From: Undaria pinnatifida
Taxonomy: Eukaryota > Sar > Phaeophyceae > Laminariales > Alariaceae
Length of the DNA stretch: 64,000 bases
Assembly (NCBI GenBank): GCA_012845835.1
Contig: JABAKD010000015.1
Coordinates: 1,710,609-1,774,608 of the forward strand
Direction of reading: 5' to 3'
Both the position numbers and the translations under genes were made by a program. Numbering within the stretch: the first letter of the stretch is position 1; each line of letters begins with the position of its first letter. Positions 21,340 through 33,892 of the stretch are shown here, piece by piece. The notes below the pieces were generated by a model that was not told where the DNA came from, searched no databases, and worked only from the letters and a program-made list of their open reading frames with translations.

Positions 21340-23724
21340 TAGGAGTAAGAACGGTGCTCCGTCTCGAAAGGGATGCGTGGTCAATGGTTAAATTGCTAAG
21401 GAAGGCAGCAAGTGAGTACGCCTCCCCCCCCAATCCACAGAATCGGTCTCCACGATGGGCGAAGTAACGGACCTGCGCCGTTGAATATAAGCAAACAGTA
21501 TCGCCAACGCACCATGACTACCCCACATGACCGCCTTTCGGGTTCTTGGCGTATTCAACACCTGCGTACGAAGACATTCTAAAGTTTTCTGTTTTTGCTG
21601 ACAATCGTCAACCCTTTTCCAACTCGAAACAATTTTCTACTCTAGTTCCCAAGCCCTTTGTCCCTAAAACGGGATTGCGGGGGCACTCAAAACAGTTTCC
21701 TCCTCTTGTTTCCAAGCGTTTTTGTCCCGCAAACGAGCTTGCGCGGGTAAACGGGTTAGCTTAAGCGGTACCGTTTCGTGCCACAGAATAAGGACCGAAC
21801 CTTGAGCTCAGGCTTTTAGCGTTTTCTGCCGTTAACGAATGTGACGCGCCACAAGTAGGACAGCATTCGCAACGACAGATCATGGCATATAGGCAGGCCA
21901 GTAAGCTTCCTACCACCTCCCGGTAAGGCTAGCACCCCTCGGGGTTATCCTCCGCCTTCGGGCCAGCAGTGCGCTGAACGCCCGATCCACCTGCTTCACT
22001 CCACGCGGGATCTTCTTTTGAACACCCTGCGTAGATTTGTGGGTGAAAACATGCGGGGGGTTTCAGGAATATACTGCATTTGAGATCAGATTGAAAATAG
22101 GATTGGTTCACTTCTAGATTTATGTGGATAGGTACTGCAGTTGATATCTACTCGAGCAAAGGTTTTTGCGCTGTCTAGGCATGCGTGGGTCTTGCATTCT
22201 ACAGCAATCTTGGTCTCAGTCTTACATGATGCGAGCAAGAGAGCCGGCGAGAACGACTAAAATTTGTTGACATCTTCAGTTTGGCTGTGACTTAACGCCA
22301 CCAGCCGCGAATTCCCTCAGTTGCTTCGCCAAGCTAGTTGTTCTCCCATGTCGGGACATACTTGCATCCGGCACTGCCATAGTTTGTATTCCACGGGCAC
22401 CTCGTCAACATAATGAACAAATCCGGCGCCCCAAGAGTTTATGATAATTTGTCTGATCAGCCCGCGGCCACAATTCATGGTAGTCAGACGTCAGTCGTTT
22501 TCGATTCGGGCGTTTTATTTACGTCACGCACGTTAGGTCCTTCACGAAGCTGCAACAAAGCTCTTGCCTGCCAAGAACTGGAAGGTCTCGTGCTGAATGC
22601 CGTGCACCTAATGGCCGCGTGCGCATACAGGCCTCCTCAATGGCCGCCATAACAATTTCTTGCACGTGTGTTCGGCGCGATTCACATCTCATGCCTCCCC
22701 CATTGGTCCAGGGGCTTCCCGATTTGACAGGAACTTGCACAGTTTATGGGCTGCCCTTCCGGATACGCCAATCTCCGCATCGTTAGCTCCGTCCTCTGAT
22801 GTAGATGGGCTTGAGACCCCCGCCCCTTGGTGGGGTGGGTCTGATACCGGACGTTCATATCATGTTTGCGTGCTCTCGGTGCCGGTAGGGTTGATATCAC
22901 CGTTTTTGTAGCTGCTATTGGAACTTGAGCTTGAATTTGACCCACCAGCGCCTACGTCAATGCCGTCGCGAAATAGTTGTTTATCCCGGTTAGCGTTGTC
23001 TTGGACGTACACGTATTTTGTTCGCGCACTATACCGGTAGCGTCTGCCAATCTTGTTTCTTGGAGAAAATCATGGGTCAGAGGTCTCATCCGTAGACATT
23101 CCATCCTTCCACTCGCTGTTGCTCCTCCTCCTCCGCACAGCAGACTAGGCGTCTTCCTCGATCGCCTGAAGATTTCTGCGGGAAGGACCGCAGGCCGAGA
23201 GTCAACGGGCAACGTAAGGGTCATGTCCTGCCAGGTAAAATTACGAGTAAGGAGAACCGAGTTGTCCGCAGTCTAGACTTGTACAATCCGATCGCGGTTC
23301 ATTTGAGATTATACTTACTTGTTTATTTAGTCTAATTGTAGCGAGGTTTGAAGAGTGGCGACAGCTCTCGCGCAGGTGGGCTTCCTTTTCAGCAACATAT
23401 CGCGACGTGATTGGTTGCCTGCAGTAGAGGTCGTCGCTGAACGGGTTTGACGTGAGACATGCCCGGATCACGTATGTAATTGGAATAGGATGGCTCTACG
23501 TGTGGCAAGAAGATCGGAGCTTGGATTCCTGCGGCCAGTGCGACCGCCCTGCGCCCCGACCAAACCCAGTTGCGAAATCGGAAACAGGCGAAACAGTTGA
23601 AATGAGGTGGTTGAACTCCTGCGTACCGGTAGCTACCACTGTGCTGCCTGCTGGTGACTCTGCTGTATGAATCTACACTCAGGAGGGCTAGGCTGATAGT
23701 AGACGATGTTTTTCTATATAATTA
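21340..23724. other. Unassigned region; short tandem repeat inside
   Basis: A two-unit tandem repeat at about 21620-21745 shares (C/A)AAACA(A/G)TTT.CT.CTCTAGTTTCCAAGC-like pieces. No recognised protein in the rest. Frames at 22413-22652 (+) and 22952-23224 (-) vaguely recall retrotransposon polyprotein pieces but carry no diagnostic motif, so none is called. Confidence 0.3.
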
Positions 23725-23845
23725 TTCGAAAAACGTCATATGTGATTTCGACAAATTTGGAGTCAATGTTTATGTGTGCAAGCTGCGTAATACACCGATC
23801 GCCCGTTTTTTGGAAGTTTTCATGAGTCGAAACCTAATCAAAAGT
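23725..23845 (+). mobile_element. Core-containing retroposon-like copy
   Basis: AAACGTCATATGTGATTTCG, then TGCAAGCTGCGTAATACACC and GATCGCCCGTTTTTTGGAAG. It aligns along its whole length with 3113-3235 in the TOS1-like intron. Confidence 0.6.
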
Positions 23846-24108
23846 AATAATGGGCCTTAAACCTGCAATGTACCATGAAGACATTAACATGTTAAGTGAC
23901 ATGGAAATTATCATCCACTACTGTTATGTGGCCGTCCGTAAAATATAATTCCTGTTAGAGTGCCAACCAATAGTTCTTGTCCGGTGTCCGTTGGCTGGAT
24001 ATAATGAGAGACCATCGAGCAGCAGCCTACAGCAGCATTAGTAATTCGTGTCGTAGGTGGAGTACTAATCGAAATGCAACACACACTCATATCGTATCTC
24101 ATACAGTA

Positions 24109-24287
24109 GTGGTTCCTCTATAGCGCTGGTATGTGCCAGCTAGAAGTACGGGCACTCTAGCAGCAACCGGCACTACTCTGCATGCTGCCGTTGCCTAAGT
24201 TATAATCATCTGTGCCGAGCGATTTCACAGGCGCTACAGCGGGCAACCGGCACTACTCAACCGACACTATAGAGACCTCTATTGTAC
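24109..24287. mobile_element. MITE, TAGTGCCGG family (inverted)
   Basis: Left end GTGGTTCCTCTATAGCGCTG; right end CAACCGACACTATAGAGACC. Internal GCAACCGGCACTACTC occurs in both halves. It is the reverse of the 9215-9377 copy. Confidence 0.65.
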
Positions 24288-25179
24288 CTTGTACCTGGTA
24301 TGTACGTGGGAGAGTCCCGATCTGCGAGGGGTCGGGAGTTGAGAAATAAATTACACATATACTGTACACTATGGGCTCGCCAACAGGAAACACCTAATTT
24401 GAGAAGGCTTGAAATACTACTGTGGCGCCAATATATGCCAACCTTTGAGTAACCTTTGATTCAAGCTAATAGGTACTGCTGTAGGATTTATTAGTCGTAG
24501 CGCTCGCCGTTAAGCACCTGTTCTTGATCAAAATTTCTTGGCGTCCCTCACAAAGAGAGCCTGACGTTCTTGTGGTGTTTTTTATTAATCCTGGGCCTTT
24601 CCTGCACATTTTGCTGTACATGATGGCACAGCCGGGAGTGCTGTAACCGTGCCTTCTAACCGGATGCCACGTCAGTGTGCTACCGTATGCCTGGTAACTC
24701 GGCAGGTGCTGTCGTATACCTGGTACCTGGCAGCACACAAGACAACACATCTCCTCAGACGAATTTCCAAGATGTTTTCTCCTTAACCCGTTTGAGACTT
24801 GAGAGGGAAAAGTTTACGACAAAAATTGACGATTACGGCATCGGCCACTGCTGGCTGGCGATAATGAAATTGCTGTCCGATCTACAACAAATGCTAAATA
24901 CTCGTACGGGACGGGTGCAGCACGATCCTATTCGTACTGCCTACTGCGCGCCCACGCTGCTATGGACTCGTAGACGCTTGAAAATATCGTACTTCTCGTG
25001 TTTTTGGACGCTATACACGGGCCCCCGATGGGTTAACCGGGAGAGTGCAAACGCCGAGCGATGTGACTCTGTGGAATGATTTTGAGGAGGTCTTTCCAGA
25101 GCCGAATTGTCGGTTGTGTGTGCCACCCTCGCTTTGGAAAGAAACGACTCCGAAACTCATCCCACAACTGTTCAATCTT
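24288..25179. other. Unassigned sequence
   Basis: No recognised gene. Contains TACCTGGTA-type words at about 24294, 24690 and 24708. The + frame 24675-25079 has no family signature. Confidence 0.3.
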
Positions 25180-25195
25180 GTTTTTGTTTTTGTTG

Positions 25196-25227
<32 letters not shown>

Positions 25228-25690
25228 GATGTTGGTGTTGGTGTTGGTGTTGGTGTTGGTGTTGGTGTTGATGTTGGTGTTGGTGTTGGTGTTGGTGTTG
25301 GTGTTGGTGTTGGTGTTGGTGTTCGTGGTTGTGGTTGTGGTTGTGGTGGTTGTTATCGTTGTGGTCGTGGTCGTGGTTGTGGTGGTTGGGGTTGCGGTTG
25401 CGGTTGGGGTTGCGGTCGCGGTCGCGGTCGTGGCGGTTGCGATTGTGGTTGTGGTTGCGGTTGTGGTTGTGGTTGTGGTTGCGGTTGCGGTTGAGGTTGG
25501 GGTTGGGGTTGGGGTTGCGGGTGGGGTTGCGGTTGTGGTTGTGGTTGTGGTTATTGTTTTTGCTTTTGTTGCTGTTCTCACATTAACTCGCACAATCACG
25601 TCCGTGATCACATGACAGGCTCCAGTCACTCTGGAGTGGATGAATACCCCAGGGAGAAACACGACCAAAACAACAGTGGTACACGCATGT
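25180..25690 (-). mobile_element. (AAC)n-tailed retroposon with expanded tail minisatellite
   Basis: The unique part (25565-25690) is the reverse complement of the family at 10915 and 58489: CTCCAGTCACTCTGGAG and the TGATCACATGACAGG variant. Where the others have a short (AAC)n tail, this copy has about 385 bp of GTTGTT, GTTGGT, GGTTGT and GGTTGC variants (25180-25564). All long frames here on both strands are low-complexity translations of that tract. Confidence 0.75.
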
Positions 25691-25801
25691 ATCATATCAT
25701 ATAGCTGAATTAAGCAATTCATGTATCCGCCAAAAAATATAAACAAATTAAATCGGAAGTCCCCCTCCCCCACACCCTATTAAGGTCACAATTGTTTATA
25801 G

Positions 25802-26090
25802 CAAAGCTGTGAGTCGGCAGGATTTCACCACTAAGAACCAATCGGTAGGTGCCGTTAGCCGACTAACTGACTTGACTTGAGCCGGCAAGTCGGCTGGCGA
25901 GCCCAGCTGATGGCCAGCCGACTTGCCGACTTAAACCAGGCAAACGGAAAATGCGTCCCACGTTACACAATCCCTCCTACCATGTATGGAAACAAAATAA
26001 GTCGGATAGTCGGCACCTTCGGGGAACGACTAATTTCTAGTCCGACTAATAAATAGTTGGTGACTTGAGTCGTGACGACTCACAGCTCTA
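25802..26090. mobile_element. hAT-like MITE
   Basis: Inverted ends CAAAGCTGTGAGTCGGCA (left) and TAGAGCTGTGAGTCGTCA (right, reverse complement). Both fit the hAT terminal pattern YARNG. The interior has inverted GCCGACTTGCC and AGTCGG motifs. The flanking 8-mers GTTTATAG and GTTATAAC match at only four positions, so the target duplication is not convincing. Confidence 0.55.
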
Positions 26091-27099
26091 GTTATAACAC
26101 AAGTATACAATATGGTCGCTGTTTTGGCGTTCACACTTTAGGCTGGACAATAACTGCTTGCAGGAGTAGCCGTTGCACATCCGTATGTAGTGAATATAAT
26201 GTGTCAATATTCTACGCTGGAGGACATTGGTCACGTTGTCGTTGGCATATTTATAATGCGCGTTTGGATGGTTTCCAGCGGTCACATAATCTTGTTGCGG
26301 ATACGTCTTGGAGTTTATTAGTTTGTTACGGCGGGAGAATTTTGTACCAGGGCAGTCTGTGTGTTTTGTGTTTTGTCCCGTTTCCTTTTTAGCTCAACTG
26401 GCGGAGGTTATTTTGCACTTAACGGTTTTCTTCTGGGCACAACCTGCGTTCACAGGTATTTTCCGTCCTCTCCCCGGTGCATGCCTCCAGTTACAGTACG
26501 CAGGATGGATGGTTTAAATTTTAGCGGAGGTTTTAAGTCGTGTCATGTGGACTAACAAGCAGGGTGACTGTTGATTGTACTCGTCGCACGGTCGTTGCCG
26601 TGACGGTGGTTTGAGGAGCTTTGAGAGCATGGGATGTGCGAGTTTCTGATTGTGGTGTTTTTGATGCAGCCTGACGTCGTGCTTTACCATACCATGGATG
26701 ATTTTCAGCTAACTAATCCAAATGCGAGACGATCCATCTCGAAGAGGCGCATTGGTTGCGAACGCACAAAACACGCACTTGTGAGTATACCGCAAGGTGC
26801 CACTTCATGAAAAATCAAGCCGGTTTCAATGTTGTGGATGTTTTACCACTAAAAAACCGGTGGAACTGGTTAATAACGCATCCTATCCGGTTTTCGGTTA
26901 TTCGAAAATGCCGTCCGGTGCCCATTTCTACTCAATCAAGACTCGCATCTGAAAATCGACTCTACCTCATGCTATGCCACCCAGGGAACCCAACCAATGT
27001 ACAAATCCGAGAAGGGAAAAAAGGAACTGCGTATTGGGACGAAAGAAACTAAAGAGCGAGCAGTGGCGAGAGAAGTAGAAACCGAACCAAGAAGTATGT
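26091..27099. other. Unassigned sequence
   Basis: No recognised gene. The + frame 26072-26392 begins inside the MITE and has no family signature. Confidence 0.3.
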
Positions 27100-27418
27100 T
27101 TTTTTTTTCTTCTTCACACACACATTTACTTTCAGCTTCTGGACAAGCCGTGGTCACAGGTGGTCGTCCCTTGTTCCCCCCGGTTCTTGCCTTCAATTTT
27201 TATCGCGCATTGGGTTCAGCAATCCCATTGCTCGTCGATTTTTTTTCATCGAGTGTTGCTAACTCACGCTCTCGCGCTTTCCGCAAGTCAATTTGTGCAC
27301 AAGAAAAAGTCCCCACGAATTTATACGAGTATGCACTCGGGCGAATTCGAATTCACGAAACTGACGTATACCAACCAGGCTCGAGGATAACCTGATACGC
27401 CACACGGGGCGACCGGTA
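27100..27418 (-). mobile_element. tRNA-derived SINE (family 1)
   Basis: Reverse complement of the 18092 family. The T-rich run at 27100-27120 is the tail. CAAGCCGTGGTCACAGGTGG is the 3' block. GAGTGTTGCTAACTCACG and CGCTCTCGCGC are body. GGATAACCTGATACGCCAC and GGGGCGACCGG close the tRNA-like head. Near full length. Confidence 0.85.
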
Positions 27419-27664
27419 GTATACCTGCCTGGCTGAAACAAAGAACGCAGATGGATACCATGCGCGCGCCAGCGGTATTTTCTGTAATACGTACCGATAC
27501 CTGGTACCCTGGGTATTTGACACCTGGTACCTGCTACCCTCGGGTACGTATTTTGCACCTGGTACATTAATAGTGTATCATCTGCTATTATAGCAGGTGC
27601 ACCTATATTATCTATATTATGCTGCATCTAACATCAAACTTTCTAGAATAGTAAACATTACAAG
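27419..27664. other. Short stretch rich in ACCTGGTAC words
   Basis: Within about 100 bp there are three ACCTGGTAC-type words (27502, 27522, 27558) separated by CCCTGGGTA and CCCTCGGGTA, plus an ATTAATAG word. No gene. Confidence 0.4.
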
Positions 27665-29325
27665 CCAGATGATATAAAGGGATGTCTTATTGCTTCATCG
27701 TCAGGTTTGTCCCCATCGAGAATTTATAGTTTCCGCGCACATATTGAAATGTCCCGCCCCCCCCCCCCCCCTCCCCTCCCCCTCCACTGACCTCTTTTTC
27801 ATAACAAACCCCCACCCTTCCCCCCCCCCGCCCCTCCGTCCCCCGACCCCCCCCCCCTTCCGCCTAGTCTGTCCAAACGCCCCACTCACAGTCAAAATCG
27901 GCCTGAGTAATAAACACCTATACGCAGTTGATATCACGTCATTATCTTTCTGACCATCCATGACGTAGTTTTCAATTATTTTCCCCCCAACCCCCCCCCC
28001 CCCCCCCCCTTCCAACGCCCCCTCTTTTCCGACCACCTACACGATCGCCTAGACCTAGCACCACGCGTATAACAAGCTGCTACATATCATTGATCTCACA
28101 GCCGAAGTGTATTTAAATATTATTTGTGACCTAAACCTCCTAAAAATCCCCCCCCCCCCCTCTTGCTCTCCCTTACTCAAACGCCCCACCAAATATCGAA
28201 ATCCGCCACATTAATAAACACTTCTCGCACAAGATATCACCTCATTATCTTTCGAGAGCCATCCATGCCGCTGTGTTCCCCCCCCCCCCCCCCCCCCCGC
28301 TCCAACGCCCCCTCTTTCCCGACCACCTGCACGATCGCCTAGACCTCGTAGCACCACGCGTATAACAAGCTGATACATATCTTTGATCTCACAGCCGAAG
28401 TGTATTTGAATACTATTTGTGACCTAAACCTCCTAAAAAATCTTCCCCCCCCCCCCTCTTGCTCTCCCTTACTCAAACGCCCCACCAAATATCGAAATCC
28501 GCCACATTAATAAACACTTCACGCACAGGATATCACCTCATTATATTTCGAGAGCCATCCATGCCGCTGTGTTCCCCCCCCCCCCCCGCCTCGAACGCCC
28601 CCTTCTTCCCCATCACCCGCACCTTCGCCTAGACCTAGCACCACACGTATAACAAACCCCTCACCTAAAGCCGTCCCCCCCCCCCCCCCCCCCCCCCCAG
28701 CCCCCACCCCCCACCCTCCCCCCCCAACCCATCCCAACCCCACCCCCTCGAACACTCCACCCTCTCTTTACTCACTGATTGTACGAATTACCCCAGGATA
28801 TACATGATAAACTGATGTGTTATTTCCAAAAATGTCACATTTATCCCCTCAAAATAATGTATAGTTTCCAGGCACATATTGAGCTGCCCCCCCCCCCCGC
28901 CCAACCCCCCCCCCCCCCCCCCCCGCCCCCAATAATATACTGGTGCCAAAACCGTCAGATTTATCCCCTCGAAAGGATTTATAGCTTACATGCACAAATT
29001 GCCCCTTTCCCCCCCCCCCCCCGCTCCCCTCCAAACCTGCTCGCTTTTGATCAAAACCAGGCCCCCCTTTCCCTTCACAGCTGTCAGATTTTGTCCCCCT
29101 CAGAAACGGGTTTTATAGTTTCCGCGCACAGACTGACTAAAATCATCCTGTTGACCCTGATAGCTACACTGTAGTTGTAAGGGGAGTCGCTGACCTATAT
29201 CCTTAATGAGGACACACAACTCGTAATGCGCGCGATCGGAGTATCACACACAGCTTGCAAAGATGAGTTTCGACGAAATCTTCGATCTCACAGCTGGAGT
29301 GTATTTTAATTTTTTTAATATTATG
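27665..29325 (+). mobile_element. C-tract element, full length with internal tandem units
   Basis: The 5' end is GATATAAAGGGATGTCTT near 27670; the 3' end is ATCTCACAGCTGGAGTGTAT plus an A/T-rich tail at about 29325. In between, modules of TTTATAGTTTCCGCGCACA, a C run, AAACGCCCCAC, and AATAAACAC..GATATCA.CTCATTAT repeat. One internal module is tandemly repeated with an exact 290-bp spacing (28031, 28321, 28611). Long C runs (up to about 20) make the unit variable. No protein. Confidence 0.75.
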
Positions 29326-29734
29326 TGTAGGGACCAGCTAGTAAGTAAAGACGTATTACTGGTGCTGATTCGACGGTATACGGCGCAGACATGTACGAGG
29401 GCCAGGTCTGTCTGTGTTTCGTATGTACCGTTATGTATAATCTGATAATGAGTAAGTACTCAGCTGAAGATGCTTGCAGCAAATACTATCGTATCCGCAT
29501 GCTGCATTTTTTTTTTCTTTTTTTTCATCCTCCGGCGGATGGGGCAAAATAAAGCTTTAGCTCACCACACTGCACTCACGACTTTCTTGAAAAATAATCA
29601 GGAGAAGAGGAGGCGGAGGGTGCCCAGGGGCGGGGTATATGACAACTACTACTACATCCTGCTGCTGCTTTAGTAGATGGACACAACACGACAATGGACC
29701 TCAAACCAGTACTACCGGTCCTTTTTAGCACCGG
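29326..29734. other. Unassigned sequence
   Basis: Nothing recognised apart from a T run near 29506-29525. Confidence 0.3.
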
Positions 29735-30135
29735 TCGCCCCGGCGGTGTAGTGGTTAACCTCGAACACACTAAGGTTGGAGTCGGAGGTTCAAATCTCGG
29801 TATATATATGAGATTTTATTTTCTAGGGACACCATTTGCCGAGAGCGCTTTATAGCGTTGGTGTGTATTGTCATCACATTAAAACCGTTCTTTCTACCCA
29901 ACGACATCAGTACACTTCCTAGAGTCCGTGCTGATTCTTCATCCTATGATGGAGAGATACAGGTGGGTAATCACAATTCGACGCTAGTCAACGAGGGAAG
30001 AACTGAAATCTTCTCGCGATAAAAATGAAGGCGTGTACCGCAATTGGGCAGGGGGGAGAAGAGCCTTCTCAGTGACCCCTGGTCAGAGTTACCCCTGGTC
30101 AGAGTTACGTCTAGAAAAGAGGAGAACGAAAAAGT
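29735..30135 (+). mobile_element. tRNA-derived SINE (family 2)
   Basis: The head at 29735-29815 resembles a tRNA: GGCGGTGTAGTGGTTAACC (A box) and GGAGGTTCAAATCTC (B box). A CATCCAGC-like segment follows (29877-29960), then the family-2 body: GTCAACGAGGGAAG, CTTCTCGCGATAAAAATGAA and GGCAGGGGGGAGAAGAGCC. GACCCCTGGTCAGAGTTAC is duplicated in tandem near 30078-30110. Related bodies are at 42950-43140 and 55427-55620. Confidence 0.7.
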
Positions 30136-30892
30136 GCCAAGATAACAGGTGGGATGAACCATGAAAAAAAGCTAAAAAAAGTAGATTTGAGAGGAGAACA
30201 ATTAATTTAGGAATATTCTACGGGTGGTGCGTCTTTCCAAAGCATATCACCCACGCCGGCCGAATCCACCTAATATTAACTCCTTTGGGTAGCGACAACA
30301 AAAACAACGATTGCGATGTTTTCAAAGGTCTACCAGCAGCGTGGGCGCGCAGCAGTACGAGTAGGATCATGCTGCGCCCGTCTCGTATCATATGTACCAA
30401 TCTTTGAATTGTTGTCGCTCGGACACCAACTTCATCACCGCTAACCATCAGTGGCCAATGCCGAAATCGTCAGCTTTCGTCGTTACTTTTCCCCTCTGAA
30501 GTCTCGAAGGGGTTACTAGAACCTTCACAAGCTACAGCGCACAACATCCAAGCACAGCTCATCCAAGCGCAGCTCATCCAAGCACAGCTCATCCAAGCAC
30601 AGCTCATCCAAGCACAGCTCATCCAAGCACGGCTCACCCCATAACGTTCGGGTTAGTGTCGTAGGTGGTCGGGGTTTGCATGCCGGTCGAACACAGCAAA
30701 ACTACGTATTTTATTTAGCCTATCTTCTATGGTTCAGTGCTATGATACTCTGTCGCGACCCGGAACCGATTGAGCCGAAGTAACTTCCTGGAATAAGTTA
30801 CTCTAAAAAGGCTCAGGCCTTCCTCTAGCAGGCGTGAGTAAACAGTTTTTTTTGCTCTTTATATGCTGCTGGTTCTTATTAAGGAAGTTACG
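30136..30892. other. Unassigned sequence with a 15-bp minisatellite
   Basis: No gene recognised. Six units of TCCAAGCACAGCTCA lie at 30547-30636, differing at only two positions, so the array is recent. Confidence 0.6.
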
Positions 30893-32205
30893 TATATATT
30901 ATAAAAATTAAAATACACTCCAGCTGTGAGATCGAATATTTCGTCGGAACTCATCTTTGCAAGCTGTGTGTGATACAGTACTCCGATCGCGCGTATTACG
31001 GGTTGTGTGTCCCGGCGACTCCCCTTGCAACTACAGCAGTGTAGCTATCAGGGTCAACAGGGTGATGTTAGGCAGTCTGTGCGCGGAAACTATTAAAACC
31101 CGTTTCTGAGGGGGACAAAATCTGACAGCTGTGGAAGGAAATGCATCAGTTTATCAAGTGAATCCTGTACGTCGAATATCCGTTGAAGGGAGGGCGGAGT
31201 TTTCAAGGACGTGGGGGCCTGATTTTGATCAAAAGGGGGGCGGGAGGGGTGGAGGGGGGGAGGGGACGGGTGGGGCAGGTCAATATGTGCGTGGAAACTA
31301 TGTATATTCCTTGTCGGGGAGGGAAGGGGAATGTGGCGGGGGGGGCCGGGGGCGGGGGGGAGGGCTTTAGGTAGCATAGATGTAGGGGTTTGCAATACGC
31401 GTGGTGCTAGGTCTAGGCGATGGTGCGGGTGGTGGGGAAGGAGCGGGCGTTGGGGACGGGGGTGGATGGGAACTGCGCAGCGGCATGGACGGCTCTGAAA
31501 CGATAACGAGGCGATATCCAGGGCGTGGAAGTGTTTATTACTCTGGCGGATTTCGATAGTAGGTGGGGCGTTTAAGCAAGAGGAAGCGCGGAAAAAAAAA
31601 AAAAAGGCGAAGGGGGGGTGGGGGGAGGGTTTTCAAGAGATTTAGGTCACATATAATATTAAAATCAAGGATTTGGTCGACACTGATGTTCGCAAAATTG
31701 TGTGTGATCCTCCGATCGCGCGTATTAATCATATATGTAGGGGCTTGCTATACGCGCGGTGCTGGGTCTAGGCGATCGTGCGGGGTGTGGGGAAGGAGGG
31801 GGCGTTGGAGGGGGGGAGGGGGGATGAATGAAAGCTACATCATGGATGGCTAGAAATATAATGACGTGATATCAATTGCTTGGAAGTGTTTATTAGTCTG
31901 GCCGATTTCGATTGTAAGTGGGGCGTTTGAACGAACTGGGCGGGGAACAAATGGGGGGGGGGGAGATGAGTTGGAGCTACGGCATGGATGGCTAGATGGA
32001 TAATGAGATGATATCAGCTGGCTGGTAGTGTTTACTACTCTGGCAGATTTTGTTTTTAGGTGTTGCGTTTGAACAAGAGGGATCGGGGGAGGGGGGGCGG
32101 GGGGGCGAGCATTTCACTATGTGCTCGGAAACTATAAATCCTTAAAGGGGACGAATCTGACGGGCGGCAAGAAAACACCCCTTTCTATCACCCGCCTGGT
32201 AATGT
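30893..32205 (-). mobile_element. C-tract element, near full length, inverted relative to 33893-35275
   Basis: The A/T-rich tail and GGAGTGTATTTT block (minus strand) are at 30893-30930; the core is at about 30940-30970. Modules follow in the reverse order of 33893-35275: AGCTGTCAGATTTTGTCCCC, TTTGATCAAAATCAGGCCCC, GCACCATCGCCTAGACCT, CGATCGGAGGATCACACAC and ATTTGTTCCCCGCCCAGTTC (all read on the minus strand). The 5' end is near 32205. No protein. Confidence 0.75.
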
Positions 32206-32695
32206 TTATTTGTCTAGAAGGTTTGATGTTACATGTAATATGCAACCCAGTTCTTAGGTGTAGTAAACAACGTGTTAAAAGCTTCATAATTTGTTATTGT
32301 ACATGGATCGAAGGATAGAATATTTCAATCGATAGGTACAATCATGTAGATACCATTATTTTCTGACATTGCTAATTATAAGAAAGAGATGCATATTGCC
32401 AAATACAACAGGCGAGGTGATGTGGTCATGCAATGTCAACGCCATTGAGAACGACAGGGAGAGATGCGAATCGTTATTGTTTTGAAAGGAACGCTTAGTG
32501 TACACGCGCTCAATTACGTTACTTCGTTAGTCATACTTCGCTTGGCATACGTATATATATATGCTGCCGGTATAGTACTTGTTTTACATATTATCAAGAA
32601 AATTACCAGCTGAAAATTACGAAAATATACCTACTTCCCTGGTACTCTACGCTTCTACTCGTATTGCTGCTGTTGTTGCTCAAGTGCGCGTGACA
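32206..32695. other. Unassigned A/T-rich sequence
   Basis: Nothing recognised. Confidence 0.3.
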
Positions 32696-32845
32696 CGTGT
32701 GTTCTTCTCATTAAAATGATATTTTCGCCAATCTACATCCAGCACAACCGGTGTCCGTGCTGATGCCTCCTGGAGACGAGCTCTGAGCTCTGTGGTCTCA
32801 AATCTCAAACTACGAGAAAGAGATGCGCATCGCAAATGACTGGTT
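32696..32845 (+). repeat. CATCCAGC-family repeat copy
   Basis: TACATCCAGCACAACCGGTG, TCCGTGCTGATGCC, GAGCTCTGTGGTCTC and ACGAGAAAGAGATGCGCATC occur in family order. Confidence 0.65.
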
Positions 32846-33079
32846 CGACGATGATAGCTCCCTTCCAAAACCAGCCATGTTAACGGTCAAGGAACGGTTA
32901 ATATGTCTGCTCGACTCAAGGGAGGATGCATTGGAAAAGCTATCTTCATACGGTATACTTTCTTGTTTGCAAATAAGCATCGAACGATGACGTTGCGGTG
33001 GCAAACGTCAACGTCACCACCGTATTTCAGGAGATACGGCCGCGAGCTGGTTTTTAAACTGGCGACTAGAAACGTTGGG

Positions 33080-33715
<636 letters not shown>

Positions 33716-33729
33716 AAATAAATAGATAT

Positions 33730-33888
33730 GTATATATATTATAAAAAGTAAAAATACACTCCATCTGAGATCGCAGATTTTGTCGAAACTCATCTTTGCA
33801 AGCTGTGTGTGACACTCCGATCGCGCGTGTTACGGGTTGTGTGTCCTCATTAAGGATATAGGTCGGCGACTCCCCTTGCAACTATGTA
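33730..33888 (-). mobile_element. C-tract element 3' end, truncated
   Basis: Minus-strand tail at 33730-33750, then GGAGTGTATTTTTAC, the core, GATCGGAGTGTCACACAC and CCTATATCCTTAATGAGG. It stops after AAGGGGAGTCGCC and abuts the full copy that starts at 33893. Confidence 0.7.
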
Positions 33889-33892
33889 TATA

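Noticed and set aside
22413-23224. Possible copia-like protease or RNase H pieces (frames 22413-22652 + and 22952-23224 -)
   Set aside because: Resemblance to a DSG-containing protease and to an RNase H end was only impressionistic; no catalytic motif set, and the pieces are on opposite strands.
25033-25773. A 246-codon minus-strand frame rich in Thr and Asn, and Gly/Val-rich frames on the plus strand
   Set aside because: They translate the expanded (AAC)-type retroposon tail; no domain outside the low-complexity tract.
30535-30640. CRISPR-like array of 15-bp units
   Set aside because: Units are directly adjacent with no spacers, and the genome is eukaryotic; an ordinary minisatellite.
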